A DNA stretch of 64,000 bases. Source: DSWT01 sp035373625. Its GTDB lineage: Bacteria; Chloroflexota; Anaerolineae; B4-G1; SLSP01. Below the pieces are notes generated by a model. It worked only from the letters and a program-made list of their open reading frames with translations, was not told where the DNA came from and ran no database searches. Positions 8,836 through 17,590 of the stretch are shown piece by piece (positions within the stretch are counted from its first letter, which is position 1; each line of letters begins with the position of its first letter). Both the position numbers and the translations under genes were made by a program. The stretch lies in contig DAOSNS010000027.1 of assembly GCA_035373625.1 (NCBI GenBank), forward strand, positions 1 through 64,000. The letters are read 5' to 3'.

Positions 8836-9123
8836 TCAGCGTACCGGCGGAACGACAAAGCAGTCTTGACGCGCGGCAGGCGCGTTCGCCAGCGCTTCTT
8901 CCGTAGGCAGGGTCGGTCCAGGCTCATCGTCGCGCAGGACGGTGCGCAACGGCAGCACGCTTGCCGTCGGTGGGATGGCATCGGTATCCACGGCTTGCAA
9001 CCGCGCCGCATGCTCCAGGATTGCGGAGAGTTGTTCCTGGTACAATGCCAGATCCGCCTCGCTCAATTCCAGGTGCGCGAGGGCGGCAATGTGCGCAACT
9101 TCATCACGGGTCAATCGGGTCAT
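8836..9123 (-). CDS. gatC: Aspartyl/glutamyl-tRNA amidotransferase subunit C
   Basis: A 95-residue small subunit that stabilises GatA-GatB. It has the typical start MTRLTRDEVAHIAALAHL and the conserved LAALAHLELSE and ILEHAARLQAVDT segments. Starts at 9135 (four codons longer) or 9123 are possible; 9123 gives the normal length. A TATAAT on this strand at 9145-9150 puts the transcription start close to the ATG, so the mRNA may have little or no leader. First gene of gatCA. Confidence 0.93.
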   Translation of the reverse strand: MTRLTRDEVAHIAALAHLELSEADLALYQEQLSAILEHAARLQAVDTDAIPPTASVLPLRTVLRDDEPGPTLPTEEALANAPAARQDCFVVPPVR

Positions 9124-9144
9124 TGTGGTTATCATCCATTCTGG

Positions 9145-9150
9145 ATTATA
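9145..9150 (-). promoter_or_regulatory. Promoter -10 element of gatCA
   Basis: TATAAT on the complement, 21 bases before the gatC ATG. No good -35 at 17 bases was found. Placement implies a very short or absent leader. Confidence 0.5.
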
Positions 9151-9181
9151 ACACGCTTTCGCACATTCGGCGACAAGCAAA

Positions 9182-9247
9182 AAACCCTAAAGGTTTGACG
9201 TTCAGGTTAACACCACGTATACACACCATGTTTAACCTTTAGGGTTT
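9182..9247. repeat. Inverted repeat in the divergent gatC/HD-hydrolase intergenic region
   Basis: AAACCCTAAAGGTT (9182-9195) and AACCTTTAGGGTTT (9234-9247) are perfect 14-bp arms around a 38-base centre. It lies upstream of both divergent genes, so it is a candidate operator or small mobile relic rather than a terminator (no T-run). Confidence 0.6.
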
Positions 9248-9256
9248 CGTGCAAAC

Positions 9257-9284
9257 TTCATATTCTTTCTTCCTATGCTATAAT
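9257..9284 (+). promoter_or_regulatory. Promoter of the HD hydrolase operon
   Basis: TATAAT at 9279-9284 with a weak TTCATA at 9257-9262, spacing 16. It reads toward the gene at 9365. Confidence 0.55.
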
Positions 9285-9364
9285 CGTTTGCTGATTGAAC
9301 AAGTGAAGGCTCTCTATCTTTAGCATGACAAAAAGACTTCAACATAGGAAAATATGAAATTAAG

Positions 9365-9874
9365 ATGGTGACGTGGGCGCGCGTGCGGTATCGGGTGGCG
9401 CAATTCTTTGTTACCCTGTGGACTTCCCGGCGCGCTGTTGATCTCGCTTATGTGGAGCGTCATCTGGGGCCGGCGTTGTTGGATCTCTTCCGCCGCATGC
9501 CGCACGCCGAACAGCATCACGGTATTGCCGTCTGCCGGGCGTTGGAAGTGCGGGGGTATAGCGATCCCGATTTGCTGGCCGCGGCACTGCTCCACGATGT
9601 TGGCAAAATTCTGGCGCCACCGCGCCTGTGGGATCGTGTCATTGCCGTCTTGGGGGAACACTTTTTGCCACAGCAGGCCGCCCGTTGGCGCATCGGGGAA
9701 GCCCGGGGGTGGCGTCGTGGCTTTGTCGTGCGGCACTACCATCCCGTATGGGGCGCGACGTTGGCCGAGCAGGCCGGCGCATCCCCACGCACGGTGGTCT
9801 TGATCCGCCATCATCACGACCCGGCGGGAGATGATGCTGAAATGAAGGCATTACAGATGGCGGATGGGGGTTAA
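9365..9874 (+). CDS. HD-domain phosphohydrolase
   Basis: A 169-residue protein with an HD-domain pattern: H in the AEQHHGIAVCRAL helix (about residue 50), the HD pair in ALLHDVGK (about residues 76-80), and later histidines in RHYHPVWGA and IRHHHDP. These are the expected metal ligands of an HD phosphohydrolase. Substrate is unknown (nucleotide or second-messenger turnover is typical of the superfamily). It is three bases upstream of the TyrA-like gene, so they form an operon. No strong ribosome binding site precedes the ATG. The small size suggests a single catalytic domain. Confidence 0.75.
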   Translation: MVTWARVRYRVAQFFVTLWTSRRAVDLAYVERHLGPALLDLFRRMPHAEQHHGIAVCRALEVRGYSDPDLLAAALLHDVGKILAPPRLWDRVIAVLGEHFLPQQAARWRIGEARGWRRGFVVRHYHPVWGATLAEQAGASPRTVVLIRHHHDPAGDDAEMKALQMADGG

Positions 9875-9877
9875 CTG

Positions 9878-10873
9878 ATGACTCAACGTATTACCATCAT
9901 CGGCACCGGTTGTATCGGCACATCCATCGGCCTGGCGTTGCGCCAATCGCGGGACGCCGGACATCTGCAAATCGTGGGACACGACCGCGAATGGGGCCGC
10001 GCACGGCAGGGACAACAACTCGGTGCGTTTGATCGGGCCGAATTCAACCTTGATCTGGCATTGAACGGGGCGCGGCTGGTAATTCTGGCCGTCCCCCTGG
10101 CCGCTATGCGTGAGACGCTCGCCGAGGTCGGACGTCTGCTGACGCCGGCTTCCGGCGTCGTGGTGACCGATACTGCGCCGCTCAAGGTGCCCGTCATCGC
10201 CTGGGCCGCGGAGCTTCTGCCGGCCGGCAATTACTTTGTGGGCGCGGCGCCTTATCTTGCGCCGGGAGCCGGCGGATGGGAACCCCTGGAAAGCCTGCAC
10301 GATGCCCGTGCCGACCTTTTTCAGCGTGCCGTCTACGCCATCACCGCCCGCCCCGATGATCATCCGAGTGCTGTGCGCGCCGTCACCAACCTGGCGCTCG
10401 TCCTGGGGGCAGAGCCACTCTACATAGACCCTGTCGAACACGATGCGGCGCGCGTCATCGCCGACGCCGTCCCGGACGTGCTGGCAACCGCGCTGTTCCA
10501 GGCGATTGCCACCGCACCCGGTTGGGCCGAAGTGCGCAAGGCGGCCGGGCGGCCTTTCGCCACAGCAACCGCCGCAGCGGCCGGGGATGCCGCCTCGCGC
10601 CGCATGCTGACACTGATGGGACGTGAGACTTTGCTGCGCGGTCTCGACGCCGTCCTCGAACGTCTGCAGGCCCTGCGCGAGACCGTGGCGCAAGGTGACG
10701 CGGAAGCGTTGGAAAATGCCTTCGCCAGTGTATCCCAGGCGCGGAGTTACTGGATGGCCGAAAGCCGCGAGCGCACCTGGGAAATCGAACGTAGCGCGCT
10801 CCAGGACGATAACCTGTTCCAACGCACCCTGCAGGCGCTCTTCGGCGAGGGTCTCACAGCTAAACGGAAATGA
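9878..10873 (+). CDS. TyrA-like prephenate/arogenate dehydrogenase lacking the HPM motif
   Basis: A 331-residue protein. The N-terminal Rossmann domain starts IIGTGCIGTSIGLALR, followed by LVILAVPL. The C-terminal helical dimerisation domain keeps the DPVEHDAARVIAD and WAEVRKAAG elements of prephenate dehydrogenases. The usual GGHPMAG segment with the catalytic histidine reads GAAPYLAPGAG here (about residues 122-132), so the histidine is gone. It may be a paralogue with another substrate, or an arogenate-type variant. The start follows the HD gene by three bases with GGGGG upstream. Calling it tyrA would be unsafe. Confidence 0.75.
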   Translation: MTQRITIIGTGCIGTSIGLALRQSRDAGHLQIVGHDREWGRARQGQQLGAFDRAEFNLDLALNGARLVILAVPLAAMRETLAEVGRLLTPASGVVVTDTAPLKVPVIAWAAELLPAGNYFVGAAPYLAPGAGGWEPLESLHDARADLFQRAVYAITARPDDHPSAVRAVTNLALVLGAEPLYIDPVEHDAARVIADAVPDVLATALFQAIATAPGWAEVRKAAGRPFATATAAAAGDAASRRMLTLMGRETLLRGLDAVLERLQALRETVAQGDAEALENAFASVSQARSYWMAESRERTWEIERSALQDDNLFQRTLQALFGEGLTAKRK

Positions 10874-10969
10874 AAAAGAACTATGTTCAACAATGCCATT
10901 CTTTTTGTCTCCCGCATCTTGCATCCTGCCTCTTGCTCCCTGCATCCTATCTCTATATGTTGAATCGCT
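10874..10969. repeat. Low-complexity intergenic filler tract
   Basis: Contains repeated GCATC(T/C)TGC and CTCTTGCTCCCTGCATCC words at 10915-10950, like the filler at other junctions. No ribosome binding site is clear before the next gene. Confidence 0.45.
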
Positions 10970-12169
10970 ATGCTTAATCAACCACCACGGGTCCTGATGA
11001 TCGCTCCCACCTCTTTCTTTCTGGATTACGGCTGCCATATCCGTATCCTGGAGGAGGCGCGCGCGCTGTTGGCGCAGGGACTGCGCGTGCGTATCGTCAC
11101 CTATTACCTGGGCCGCGATGTGCCCGGGCTGGATATTGTCCGCTGCGCGCCCACGCCCTGGCGCTCCGATTACGAAGTCGGCTCTTCGCGACACAAAATC
11201 GCGTTTGATGTGTTGTTATCCTGGAAGGCACTGTGGACAGCATGGCGCTGGCGCCCCGACATCATCCACGGGCATCTGCATGAGGGAGCGCTCATCGGCC
11301 ACGTCCTGGCCAAACTGCTGCGCGTCCCGCTGGTCTTCGACTTCCAGGGCAGTCTGACAGGCGAAATGCTCGATCACGGCTTCCTGAAGAAAGATTCCAC
11401 GGCCTATTATTGGTGGCGGCGGCTGGAGGAGCGCATCGTCGAGATGCCCGACGCCATCCTCACCAGCACCGTCCACAGCGCCGAACTGCTCGCCGATGTT
11501 TTTAAGCGCACCAGGGATGTTTATCCCCTGCCCGATAGTGTCAATCTGGACTTTCTGTTCCCCACGTGCATCACGCCGGAGGAGCGTCTCCGCCGGCGCG
11601 CCGCATTGGGCATCCCGCCGGAGCGGCAGGTCGTCGTTTACCTGGGGCTGCTGGCCGATTACCAGGGCATCCCGCAACTGCTTCAAGCTGCGGCGTCTCT
11701 ACGAGCGCAAGGGGAGGCCGTCTCTTTTTTGGTGATGGGTTTCCCGCAGGTGCAGCATTATCAGCACTATGCCCATGATTTAGGTCTCACCGACCGGGAT
11801 GTCATCTTCACCGGCAAAATGCCCTACGAGGATATCCCTGCCTACCTGGCGCTGGGCGACGTGGCCGCCGCGCCCAAAATCTCGGCGACGGAGGGCAGTG
11901 GCAAAATCCTCAACTATATGGCGATGGCCTTGCCTGTGGTGGCCTACGATACACCGGTAAGCCGCGAATACCTGAACAACCTGGGCCTCTATGCCACACC
12001 GGCAGGCGACGCCGAGGCACTGGCACAGACATTACGCACCATCCTACACGATCCGAAGGGAGCCGCCCAACTCGGCGCACGGCTCCGCGAACGCGCCGAC
12101 AGGCATTTCTCCTGGAGCCGCACCGGACGACAAATCTTGCGCATTTACGAAAAACTATGGCAACGCTAA
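10970..12169 (+). CDS. Family 4 glycosyltransferase
   Basis: A 399-residue GT-B-fold retaining glycosyltransferase. The N-terminal acceptor domain includes PDIIHGHLHEGALIG (about residues 95-109). The C-terminal donor domain begins VVVYLGLLADYQGI and contains the E-x7-E-type segment ATEGSGKILNYMAMALPVV (about 304-322), diagnostic for NDP-sugar binding. It probably builds a glycolipid or envelope polysaccharide; the sugar is unknown. Its last 13 bases overlap the MFS permease gene. The start (MLNQPPRVLMIAP) has no obvious ribosome binding site. Confidence 0.85.
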   Translation: MLNQPPRVLMIAPTSFFLDYGCHIRILEEARALLAQGLRVRIVTYYLGRDVPGLDIVRCAPTPWRSDYEVGSSRHKIAFDVLLSWKALWTAWRWRPDIIHGHLHEGALIGHVLAKLLRVPLVFDFQGSLTGEMLDHGFLKKDSTAYYWWRRLEERIVEMPDAILTSTVHSAELLADVFKRTRDVYPLPDSVNLDFLFPTCITPEERLRRRAALGIPPERQVVVYLGLLADYQGIPQLLQAAASLRAQGEAVSFLVMGFPQVQHYQHYAHDLGLTDRDVIFTGKMPYEDIPAYLALGDVAAAPKISATEGSGKILNYMAMALPVVAYDTPVSREYLNNLGLYATPAGDAEALAQTLRTILHDPKGAAQLGARLRERADRHFSWSRTGRQILRIYEKLWQR

Positions 12170-13377
12170 GATCCCCGGTACGCAGTCCCTATTGGCGCGC
12201 GGCACTGTTCTATTTCGGCCTGTGGGGTATCATGGGGGCACAGATGCCCTTCTTCAACGTCTATTACGCTCATCTGGGGCTTAGCGGTTTACAAATCGGC
12301 ATCCTTTCAGCCGCCTTTGCCCTGATGACGTTGTTTGTCGGTCCGGCACTCTCGCTGCTGGCCGACCGGCGACACTGGCAGAAGCGTCTGCTGCTCATCT
12401 CGATCGGTAGCACCGGTGCGCTGCTCATCCTGTTCATCTTCCCGCGCACCTTCGTTCCCTTGTTAATCCTGGTGCTGATACGCTCGGTGCTGTTCAGCCC
12501 GATGATGTCCGTCGGCGATGGAATGGTGGCGCGTATGGCCAGCCGCTATGGCATTGACTACGGCAAGTTGCGCCTGTGGGGGTCGTTGAGTTTCGCCGTC
12601 GCCGCGTTGATCTGCGGCGGATTGTGGGAACGCTGGGGATTCCAGGCCATGTTCATCGTGACCAGTTTATTAACCTTGCCGGTATTGTGGACGGCGACCG
12701 GGTTGGAAGAAAGTAACGCCGTCACTCCCACCGTTCGGGTTGCGCCGGTGCCCACCTTACGCGACGCCTGGCGGGATCGGGGATTGCTTGCTATCCTGGG
12801 GGCGGTGTTCCTGATCGGCATCGCCGAGGGGATATACGGGACGTTCTCCGGCGTGTATTTGGATGTCCTCGGCGGCGGACAATTTCTGGTCGGCGCGCTC
12901 TTTGGCCTTTCGGCGTTCGCCGAATTGCCGGCTATGCACTACAGTGGGGCCATCTTCCGTAAACTTGGAAAGCCGGTCGGCGTGTTGTTAGCCTACAGCC
13001 TGATCGGTGTCTCACTCATCGGTTATGGACTGGTACGCCAACCGTGGCTGGTGCTGGGGTTCGCCATGCTCAAAGGGATCGGCTTCGCACTCTACTTCGT
13101 GGGCAACGTCAACCTGATAGATGAGCGGGCGCCGGAGTCCCTGGTTGCCACCTTGCAATCGTTGATGAACGCGGCATCGCGCGGCCTTGCACCGCTCATC
13201 ACCCTACCGCTGGGAGGGCGGCTCGCCGATGTCCTGGGGCTGCCGATGGTCTTCGGCAGTGCCGGGATCGCGGCCCTGCTGGCCGCGGGCGTCCTTTGTG
13301 TTGCCATTCTCGGCCGGCAGTTTGATGTGAAGCCGTTGCTTGCGGAGATACCAGCTCAAGAGTACAGGAGAACATGA
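12157..13377 (+). CDS. Major facilitator superfamily transporter (LacY/NupG-like)
   Basis: A 406-residue integral membrane protein with about twelve hydrophobic segments. It begins like the MFS_1-like branch (YFGLWGIMGAQMPFFNVYY) and has a loop 2-3 motif-A remnant (LADRRHWQKR). Likely a proton-coupled permease; the substrate is not evident. It overlaps the glycosyltransferase upstream by 13 bases and the L,D-transpeptidase downstream by four (ATGA), so translation is probably coupled across all three. The context suggests an envelope or sugar substrate, which is inference only. Confidence 0.82.
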   Translation: MATLRSPVRSPYWRAALFYFGLWGIMGAQMPFFNVYYAHLGLSGLQIGILSAAFALMTLFVGPALSLLADRRHWQKRLLLISIGSTGALLILFIFPRTFVPLLILVLIRSVLFSPMMSVGDGMVARMASRYGIDYGKLRLWGSLSFAVAALICGGLWERWGFQAMFIVTSLLTLPVLWTATGLEESNAVTPTVRVAPVPTLRDAWRDRGLLAILGAVFLIGIAEGIYGTFSGVYLDVLGGGQFLVGALFGLSAFAELPAMHYSGAIFRKLGKPVGVLLAYSLIGVSLIGYGLVRQPWLVLGFAMLKGIGFALYFVGNVNLIDERAPESLVATLQSLMNAASRGLAPLITLPLGGRLADVLGLPMVFGSAGIAALLAAGVLCVAILGRQFDVKPLLAEIPAQEYRRT

Positions 13378-15005
13378 CCCGAAAATCAGGAATCTATCAT
13401 CCCGCCCCCTTCACACTCAAGGCGATCACACGCGCGCTTGTGGCCGCGCTCATGCTGATGAGCATTGTTTTAGCGGCGACGGCGTGGCTGGCGCTGCGTC
13501 ATCCGACAGACACAATCCTCCCCGGCGTGTATGTGCAGAATGTGGATGTGAGCGGCATGACGGTAGAGGAAGCCGTCACGGCGCTCACAGGCGTGTTGCC
13601 TGCGCCGGAAAGCGCCGGTGTGGATGTGCGGGTCGCCGGTCGTACCTGGCGCGTCACCTGGGCGGATGTGGGGCAGCATTACGACATTCGCGCGACGGTG
13701 CAGGCCGCCTACGCTGTGGGACGCGACGCTGCCGGTGACGCGCCTCTGACGGCAGGATTGCGCCGGCAGAACGTCATCGTGGCGCCACTTCTCACGCCCG
13801 CAGACCCGGCGCGGGTGCGGGATGTTGTGGGGCAGATCGCGGCGGAAGTTGCACGCGCGCCACTGGACGCCGACCTGACATGGGCAGGCGGGAATATCGT
13901 TGCGACCGACGGACAAGCCGGGCAACAGCTTGATGTGGAAGCCGCCGCCACGCGCGTGCTTCAGGCATTGGCCGAGGGAACACCGACGGTGGAACTGCCG
14001 CTCACTCCATTGCCGCCGCGGGTGACTACCCCGGAGCCGGCACGCACGCAGGCGCAGGCATTGCTGGCGCACCCCTTCACCCTTATCGTGGATGATCCGC
14101 TCACCGGCCCACTTCTCGAAAATGAGTTGCCGGCCGGGTATCACGCGGAGTTTAGCGCGCCGCCGGAGCGCGTCGCCACGTGGCTTGAAGGGCGCGCCGA
14201 AAACCAGGGCATCCGCTTGTACTTAAACGCCGTACCGGTTCAGGCGTGGCTGGAAGAGATCGCGCCGCAACTGGGGGATGAGCGGCTGCTGGACATTGGC
14301 CCGACGCTGCACAACATCCTCGCGGCGCTGTATGATGGACAACATCAGGCGCAGGCGCACGTCCGCCACCCGGAGCGCGTCTATAGCGTACAACCCGGCG
14401 ACACCCTCTCGCTTATCGCCTTCAACCATCACATGCCGCTGTACCAGCTCAAGCGCGCCAATCCCGATGTAGATCCCGGTGCGATTGACGTGGGGCAAAA
14501 GATCATCATCCCTTCGATTGACGTGTTGCTTCCCCATCCGCTGGTGCCGGGTAAACGCATCGAGATTGATCTGCCCAAACAACAAATGCGCGTCTTCGAG
14601 TACGACACCCAAATTTACACCTTCACCATTTCCAGCGGCATCTCGCGCACCCCGACCATTCCGGGCCAGTTCCAGATTTTGTTTAAGGAAGAGATGGCCT
14701 TCGCGCCGCGCTGGCGGCTGGATATGCCGTATTTTATGGGCATCTACGAAGAGGACGACGGGTTTTTCAACGGCATCCATGAACTGCCCATCACCCATTA
14801 CGGGACGCGGCTCTCACGGAGCGTACTGGGGTGGCCGGCTTCCTTCGGCTGCATTATTCTTGATGTGGGCGATGCAGAGACACTTTTCCGTTGGGCGGAA
14901 GTGGGGACACTGGTACGCATCGAAGGCTACGCGCCCGGAACACCCTCCTGGCAACAGACGCTGGCCGATCTCGCGCCGCTTACGCCGGAAGAGGATGGTC
15001 AATGA
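13374..15005 (+). CDS. Membrane-anchored L,D-transpeptidase with LysM domain
   Basis: A 543-residue protein with one N-terminal membrane segment (about residues 22-42). An extended region follows with peptidoglycan-binding-4-like repeats (GMTVEEAVTAL), then a LysM domain at about 342-385 (YSVQPGDTLSLIAFNHHMP). The C-terminal YkuD catalytic domain covers about 390-520. The YkuD active site normally reads HxxP...SHGC; here it is GIHELPITHYG followed by PASFGCIIL. The nucleophile cysteine is kept, but the histidine two residues before it is phenylalanine. Role: peptide cross-linking or protein anchoring in the wall, outside the membrane. AGGAG precedes the start. Confidence 0.85.
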   Translation: MTRKSGIYHPAPFTLKAITRALVAALMLMSIVLAATAWLALRHPTDTILPGVYVQNVDVSGMTVEEAVTALTGVLPAPESAGVDVRVAGRTWRVTWADVGQHYDIRATVQAAYAVGRDAAGDAPLTAGLRRQNVIVAPLLTPADPARVRDVVGQIAAEVARAPLDADLTWAGGNIVATDGQAGQQLDVEAAATRVLQALAEGTPTVELPLTPLPPRVTTPEPARTQAQALLAHPFTLIVDDPLTGPLLENELPAGYHAEFSAPPERVATWLEGRAENQGIRLYLNAVPVQAWLEEIAPQLGDERLLDIGPTLHNILAALYDGQHQAQAHVRHPERVYSVQPGDTLSLIAFNHHMPLYQLKRANPDVDPGAIDVGQKIIIPSIDVLLPHPLVPGKRIEIDLPKQQMRVFEYDTQIYTFTISSGISRTPTIPGQFQILFKEEMAFAPRWRLDMPYFMGIYEEDDGFFNGIHELPITHYGTRLSRSVLGWPASFGCIILDVGDAETLFRWAEVGTLVRIEGYAPGTPSWQQTLADLAPLTPEEDGQ

Positions 15006-15014
15006 GACCAAATA

Positions 15015-15023
15015 TGGTACAAT
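15015..15023 (+). promoter_or_regulatory. Extended -10 promoter before priA
   Basis: TGGTACAAT fits an extended -10 (TGnTATAAT type) with no good -35. The same 12-base context ATGGTACAATGA recurs before the Sm-like gene at 19468. Confidence 0.4.
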
Positions 15024-15069
15024 GAAAAATGTGTCGCTGAAAACCATATTGCTCAAATCCTGAGTAGCC

Positions 15070-17580
15070 ATGTACGCCCAAGTGCTGGTCTTCCTTCCCC
15101 TCAAAACCCGCACGACACCCGTGTTTGATTACAGTATCCCGGCGGTGTTGGTCTCGACTGTCCGCCCTGGGGTGCTTGTCGTTGTGCCGTTGCGTGAACA
15201 GCTTGTGCCCGGCCTCGTGCTGGCGCTCACCGAGGCGCCCGCCGTGCCGGAGACCCGCCCGATCCACAGCGTCCTCTACCCTGAGCCGGCGCTTGACACA
15301 CACCTGTTGGACCTGGCGCGGTGGATGGCACGCGAGACGTTGACGCCGTTGCACAAGTGCGTGCAGGTGATGTTGCCGCCGGGGTTGCGCACCTCCGCGT
15401 ACCTGCGCCTCACGCCGTTGACGGCCTCCGTCCCCGCCGACCTGCCCGGCCCTGCCCGTGCATTGCTCGAAACGCTCATCCAACGGGGATCGCTCACCGA
15501 CGCCCAGGCCAAACAGGCTCTCAAAGGCGTTGATCTGCGTCGGGCGCGCTACTTTTTGAAACGCCGTGGGTTGATCAGGGTCGAACGCCTGTTGCGGCTC
15601 GCCATCGTACAGCCTAAAGTTGTGCAATTCGTGCGGTTGATCGCGCCGCGCGCGCAGTGGGACGCCCGATTGCAGGGTTTGCGCAATTTGGACCTGTACT
15701 GCCACATCCTGGACTTTCTCGAAAACGAACGCCAACCGGTGGATGTCAGCATCGTCTATGCCGAAACGGGCGCGCGATCCGGTCACCTTAAAACGTTGGC
15801 GACCCGTGGTCTGATTGCCCTCAGCCACGAAGAAGTGCTGCGTGACCCGCTGGCGGAGATGATTTTTACGCCCGATCAGCCCCCACCGCTGATCTCGGAG
15901 CAGCAGGCAGCCTGGGACACCATCGAAGCCCTGTTGCACGACACCACGGCCACAGATGCACCCGCTCCCGTGCTGTTGCTGGGCGTGACCGGCTCCGGCA
16001 AGACCGAGCTTTACATGCGCGCCACGGCGCAGGTGTTGGCGCAGGGTAAACAAGCGTTGATCCTCGTCCCTGAAATCAGCCTCACGCCGCAGACGGTGCA
16101 GCGTTTCACCGTGCGTTTTCCGGGGCAGGTGGGATTGTGGCACAGCGAAATGAGCGATGGCGAACACTTCGATACCTGGCGACGTGTGCGCAGCGGCGCG
16201 GTGCAGGTGGTAGTGGGCGCACGCTCCGCCCTGTTTGCACCGTTCCCTAACCTGGGCCTGATCGTGATGGACGAGGAGGAAGATACCAGCTATAAGCAAG
16301 GTCGCCCGCCCTATTATCACACGCGCGAGGTCGCCGAGCAACTGGCCCGTATGACGGGCGCGCTGCTCATCCTGGGCAGCGCCACGCCATCGCTGGAGTC
16401 TTACAGCCGCGCTTTGGCAGGCCGCTATCGGCTCCTGGAAATGCCGCAGCGCGTGATGGGACACCGGCAGCGCATTGCCGCCTGGGAGGATTATTTGCAC
16501 CTCCCCGGCAACCGCTATCAGCCGTTGGAAACGCCGCAGGCCGCCGCCATTGCCCTGCCGCCGGTGCAGATCGTGGACATGCGGGCGGAACTCAAAGCCG
16601 GCAACCGTTCAGTCTTCAGTATGGCCTTGCAGGAAGCCGTGGATCGCGCTCTGGCGCAGCACGAGCAAGTCATCCTCTTCCTCAACCGGCGCGGGACGGC
16701 GACTTATGTTTTCTGCCGTGACTGTGGCTGGACGGCCGAATGTCCACGTTGCGACATCCCCTTGACCTACCACGAGGGCGCCGCCATGCTCATCTGTCAT
16801 CGCTGCGGGCATCAACGACGCATGCCGCGCCAATGCCCGGAGTGTGGGTCAACGCGGGTGCGCGCCTTCGGCCTGGGGACGGAGGGATTGGAAGCGCGGG
16901 TGCGCGAGCGTTGGCCTGACGCGCGCCTCGTGCGCTGGGATCAGGACGTCGCCCGCTCGCATGCCGCACATACCGCGATCATGGGGCGCTTTGCCCGTGG
17001 CGAGGCCGACATCCTGGTGGGTACGCAAATGGTCGCGCGTGGGTTGGACATCCCCAAAGTGACCGTCGTGGGCATTATTTCTGCCGATACGGCGCTCAAC
17101 CTGCCGGATTTTCGCGCCGCCGAGCGCACCTTCCAACTGCTGGCGCAGGTCGCCGGACGTTCAGGGCGCGGCTTGCTCGGTGGGCGCGTGATTCTGCAAA
17201 CCTACTATCCCACCCATTACGCTATCCAACGCGCAGCGGTTCACGATTATGTCGGTTTTGCACGGCAGGAGTTGGCCTTCCGCCAACAGACTGTCTATCC
17301 TCCTGTGGTGCGTCTGGCGCGGCTGGTCTACGCGCACGCCGACCGCGAGAAGGCGCAGGCGGCGGCTGAAAACCTCGCCGCGACCCTGCGCGACGCGCTG
17401 CAGGCCGCCGGTTTGCCGGTCACCGACCTTATCGGACCGGCGCCGGCCTTCTTCGCCCGTGTGCGGGGACGCTATCGCTGGCAGATTCTGTTGCGCAGTG
17501 TTGCTCCGGCGGATTTCCTGCGCGAGATTCCCATCCCTGCCGGGTGGTTGGTGGATATTGATCCTCTTGAGGTGTTGTGA
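15070..17580 (+). CDS. priA: Primosomal protein N' (replication restart helicase PriA)
   Basis: An 836-residue superfamily 2 helicase that reloads the replisome at collapsed forks. Visible parts: 3'-DNA-binding domain at the N-terminus (VFDYSIP), Walker A GVTGSGKTELY (about residues 307-317) and a motif II box. Eight paired cysteines form the zinc-binding insertion (CRDCG, CPRC, CHRCG, CPECG; about 552-595), followed by GLGTEGLE and the C-terminal helicase motifs (QVAGRSGRG). Motif II reads DEEED, where the family normally has DEEHD. Length is normal. Preceded by an extended -10 element. Confidence 0.95.
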   Translation: MYAQVLVFLPLKTRTTPVFDYSIPAVLVSTVRPGVLVVVPLREQLVPGLVLALTEAPAVPETRPIHSVLYPEPALDTHLLDLARWMARETLTPLHKCVQVMLPPGLRTSAYLRLTPLTASVPADLPGPARALLETLIQRGSLTDAQAKQALKGVDLRRARYFLKRRGLIRVERLLRLAIVQPKVVQFVRLIAPRAQWDARLQGLRNLDLYCHILDFLENERQPVDVSIVYAETGARSGHLKTLATRGLIALSHEEVLRDPLAEMIFTPDQPPPLISEQQAAWDTIEALLHDTTATDAPAPVLLLGVTGSGKTELYMRATAQVLAQGKQALILVPEISLTPQTVQRFTVRFPGQVGLWHSEMSDGEHFDTWRRVRSGAVQVVVGARSALFAPFPNLGLIVMDEEEDTSYKQGRPPYYHTREVAEQLARMTGALLILGSATPSLESYSRALAGRYRLLEMPQRVMGHRQRIAAWEDYLHLPGNRYQPLETPQAAAIALPPVQIVDMRAELKAGNRSVFSMALQEAVDRALAQHEQVILFLNRRGTATYVFCRDCGWTAECPRCDIPLTYHEGAAMLICHRCGHQRRMPRQCPECGSTRVRAFGLGTEGLEARVRERWPDARLVRWDQDVARSHAAHTAIMGRFARGEADILVGTQMVARGLDIPKVTVVGIISADTALNLPDFRAAERTFQLLAQVAGRSGRGLLGGRVILQTYYPTHYAIQRAAVHDYVGFARQELAFRQQTVYPPVVRLARLVYAHADREKAQAAAENLAATLRDALQAAGLPVTDLIGPAPAFFARVRGRYRWQILLRSVAPADFLREIPIPAGWLVDIDPLEVL

Positions 17581-17590
17581 GGTAATGAAA

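Noticed and set aside
14980..16500. 506-codon minus-strand frame over priA
   Set aside because: Shadow of a well-supported helicase gene.
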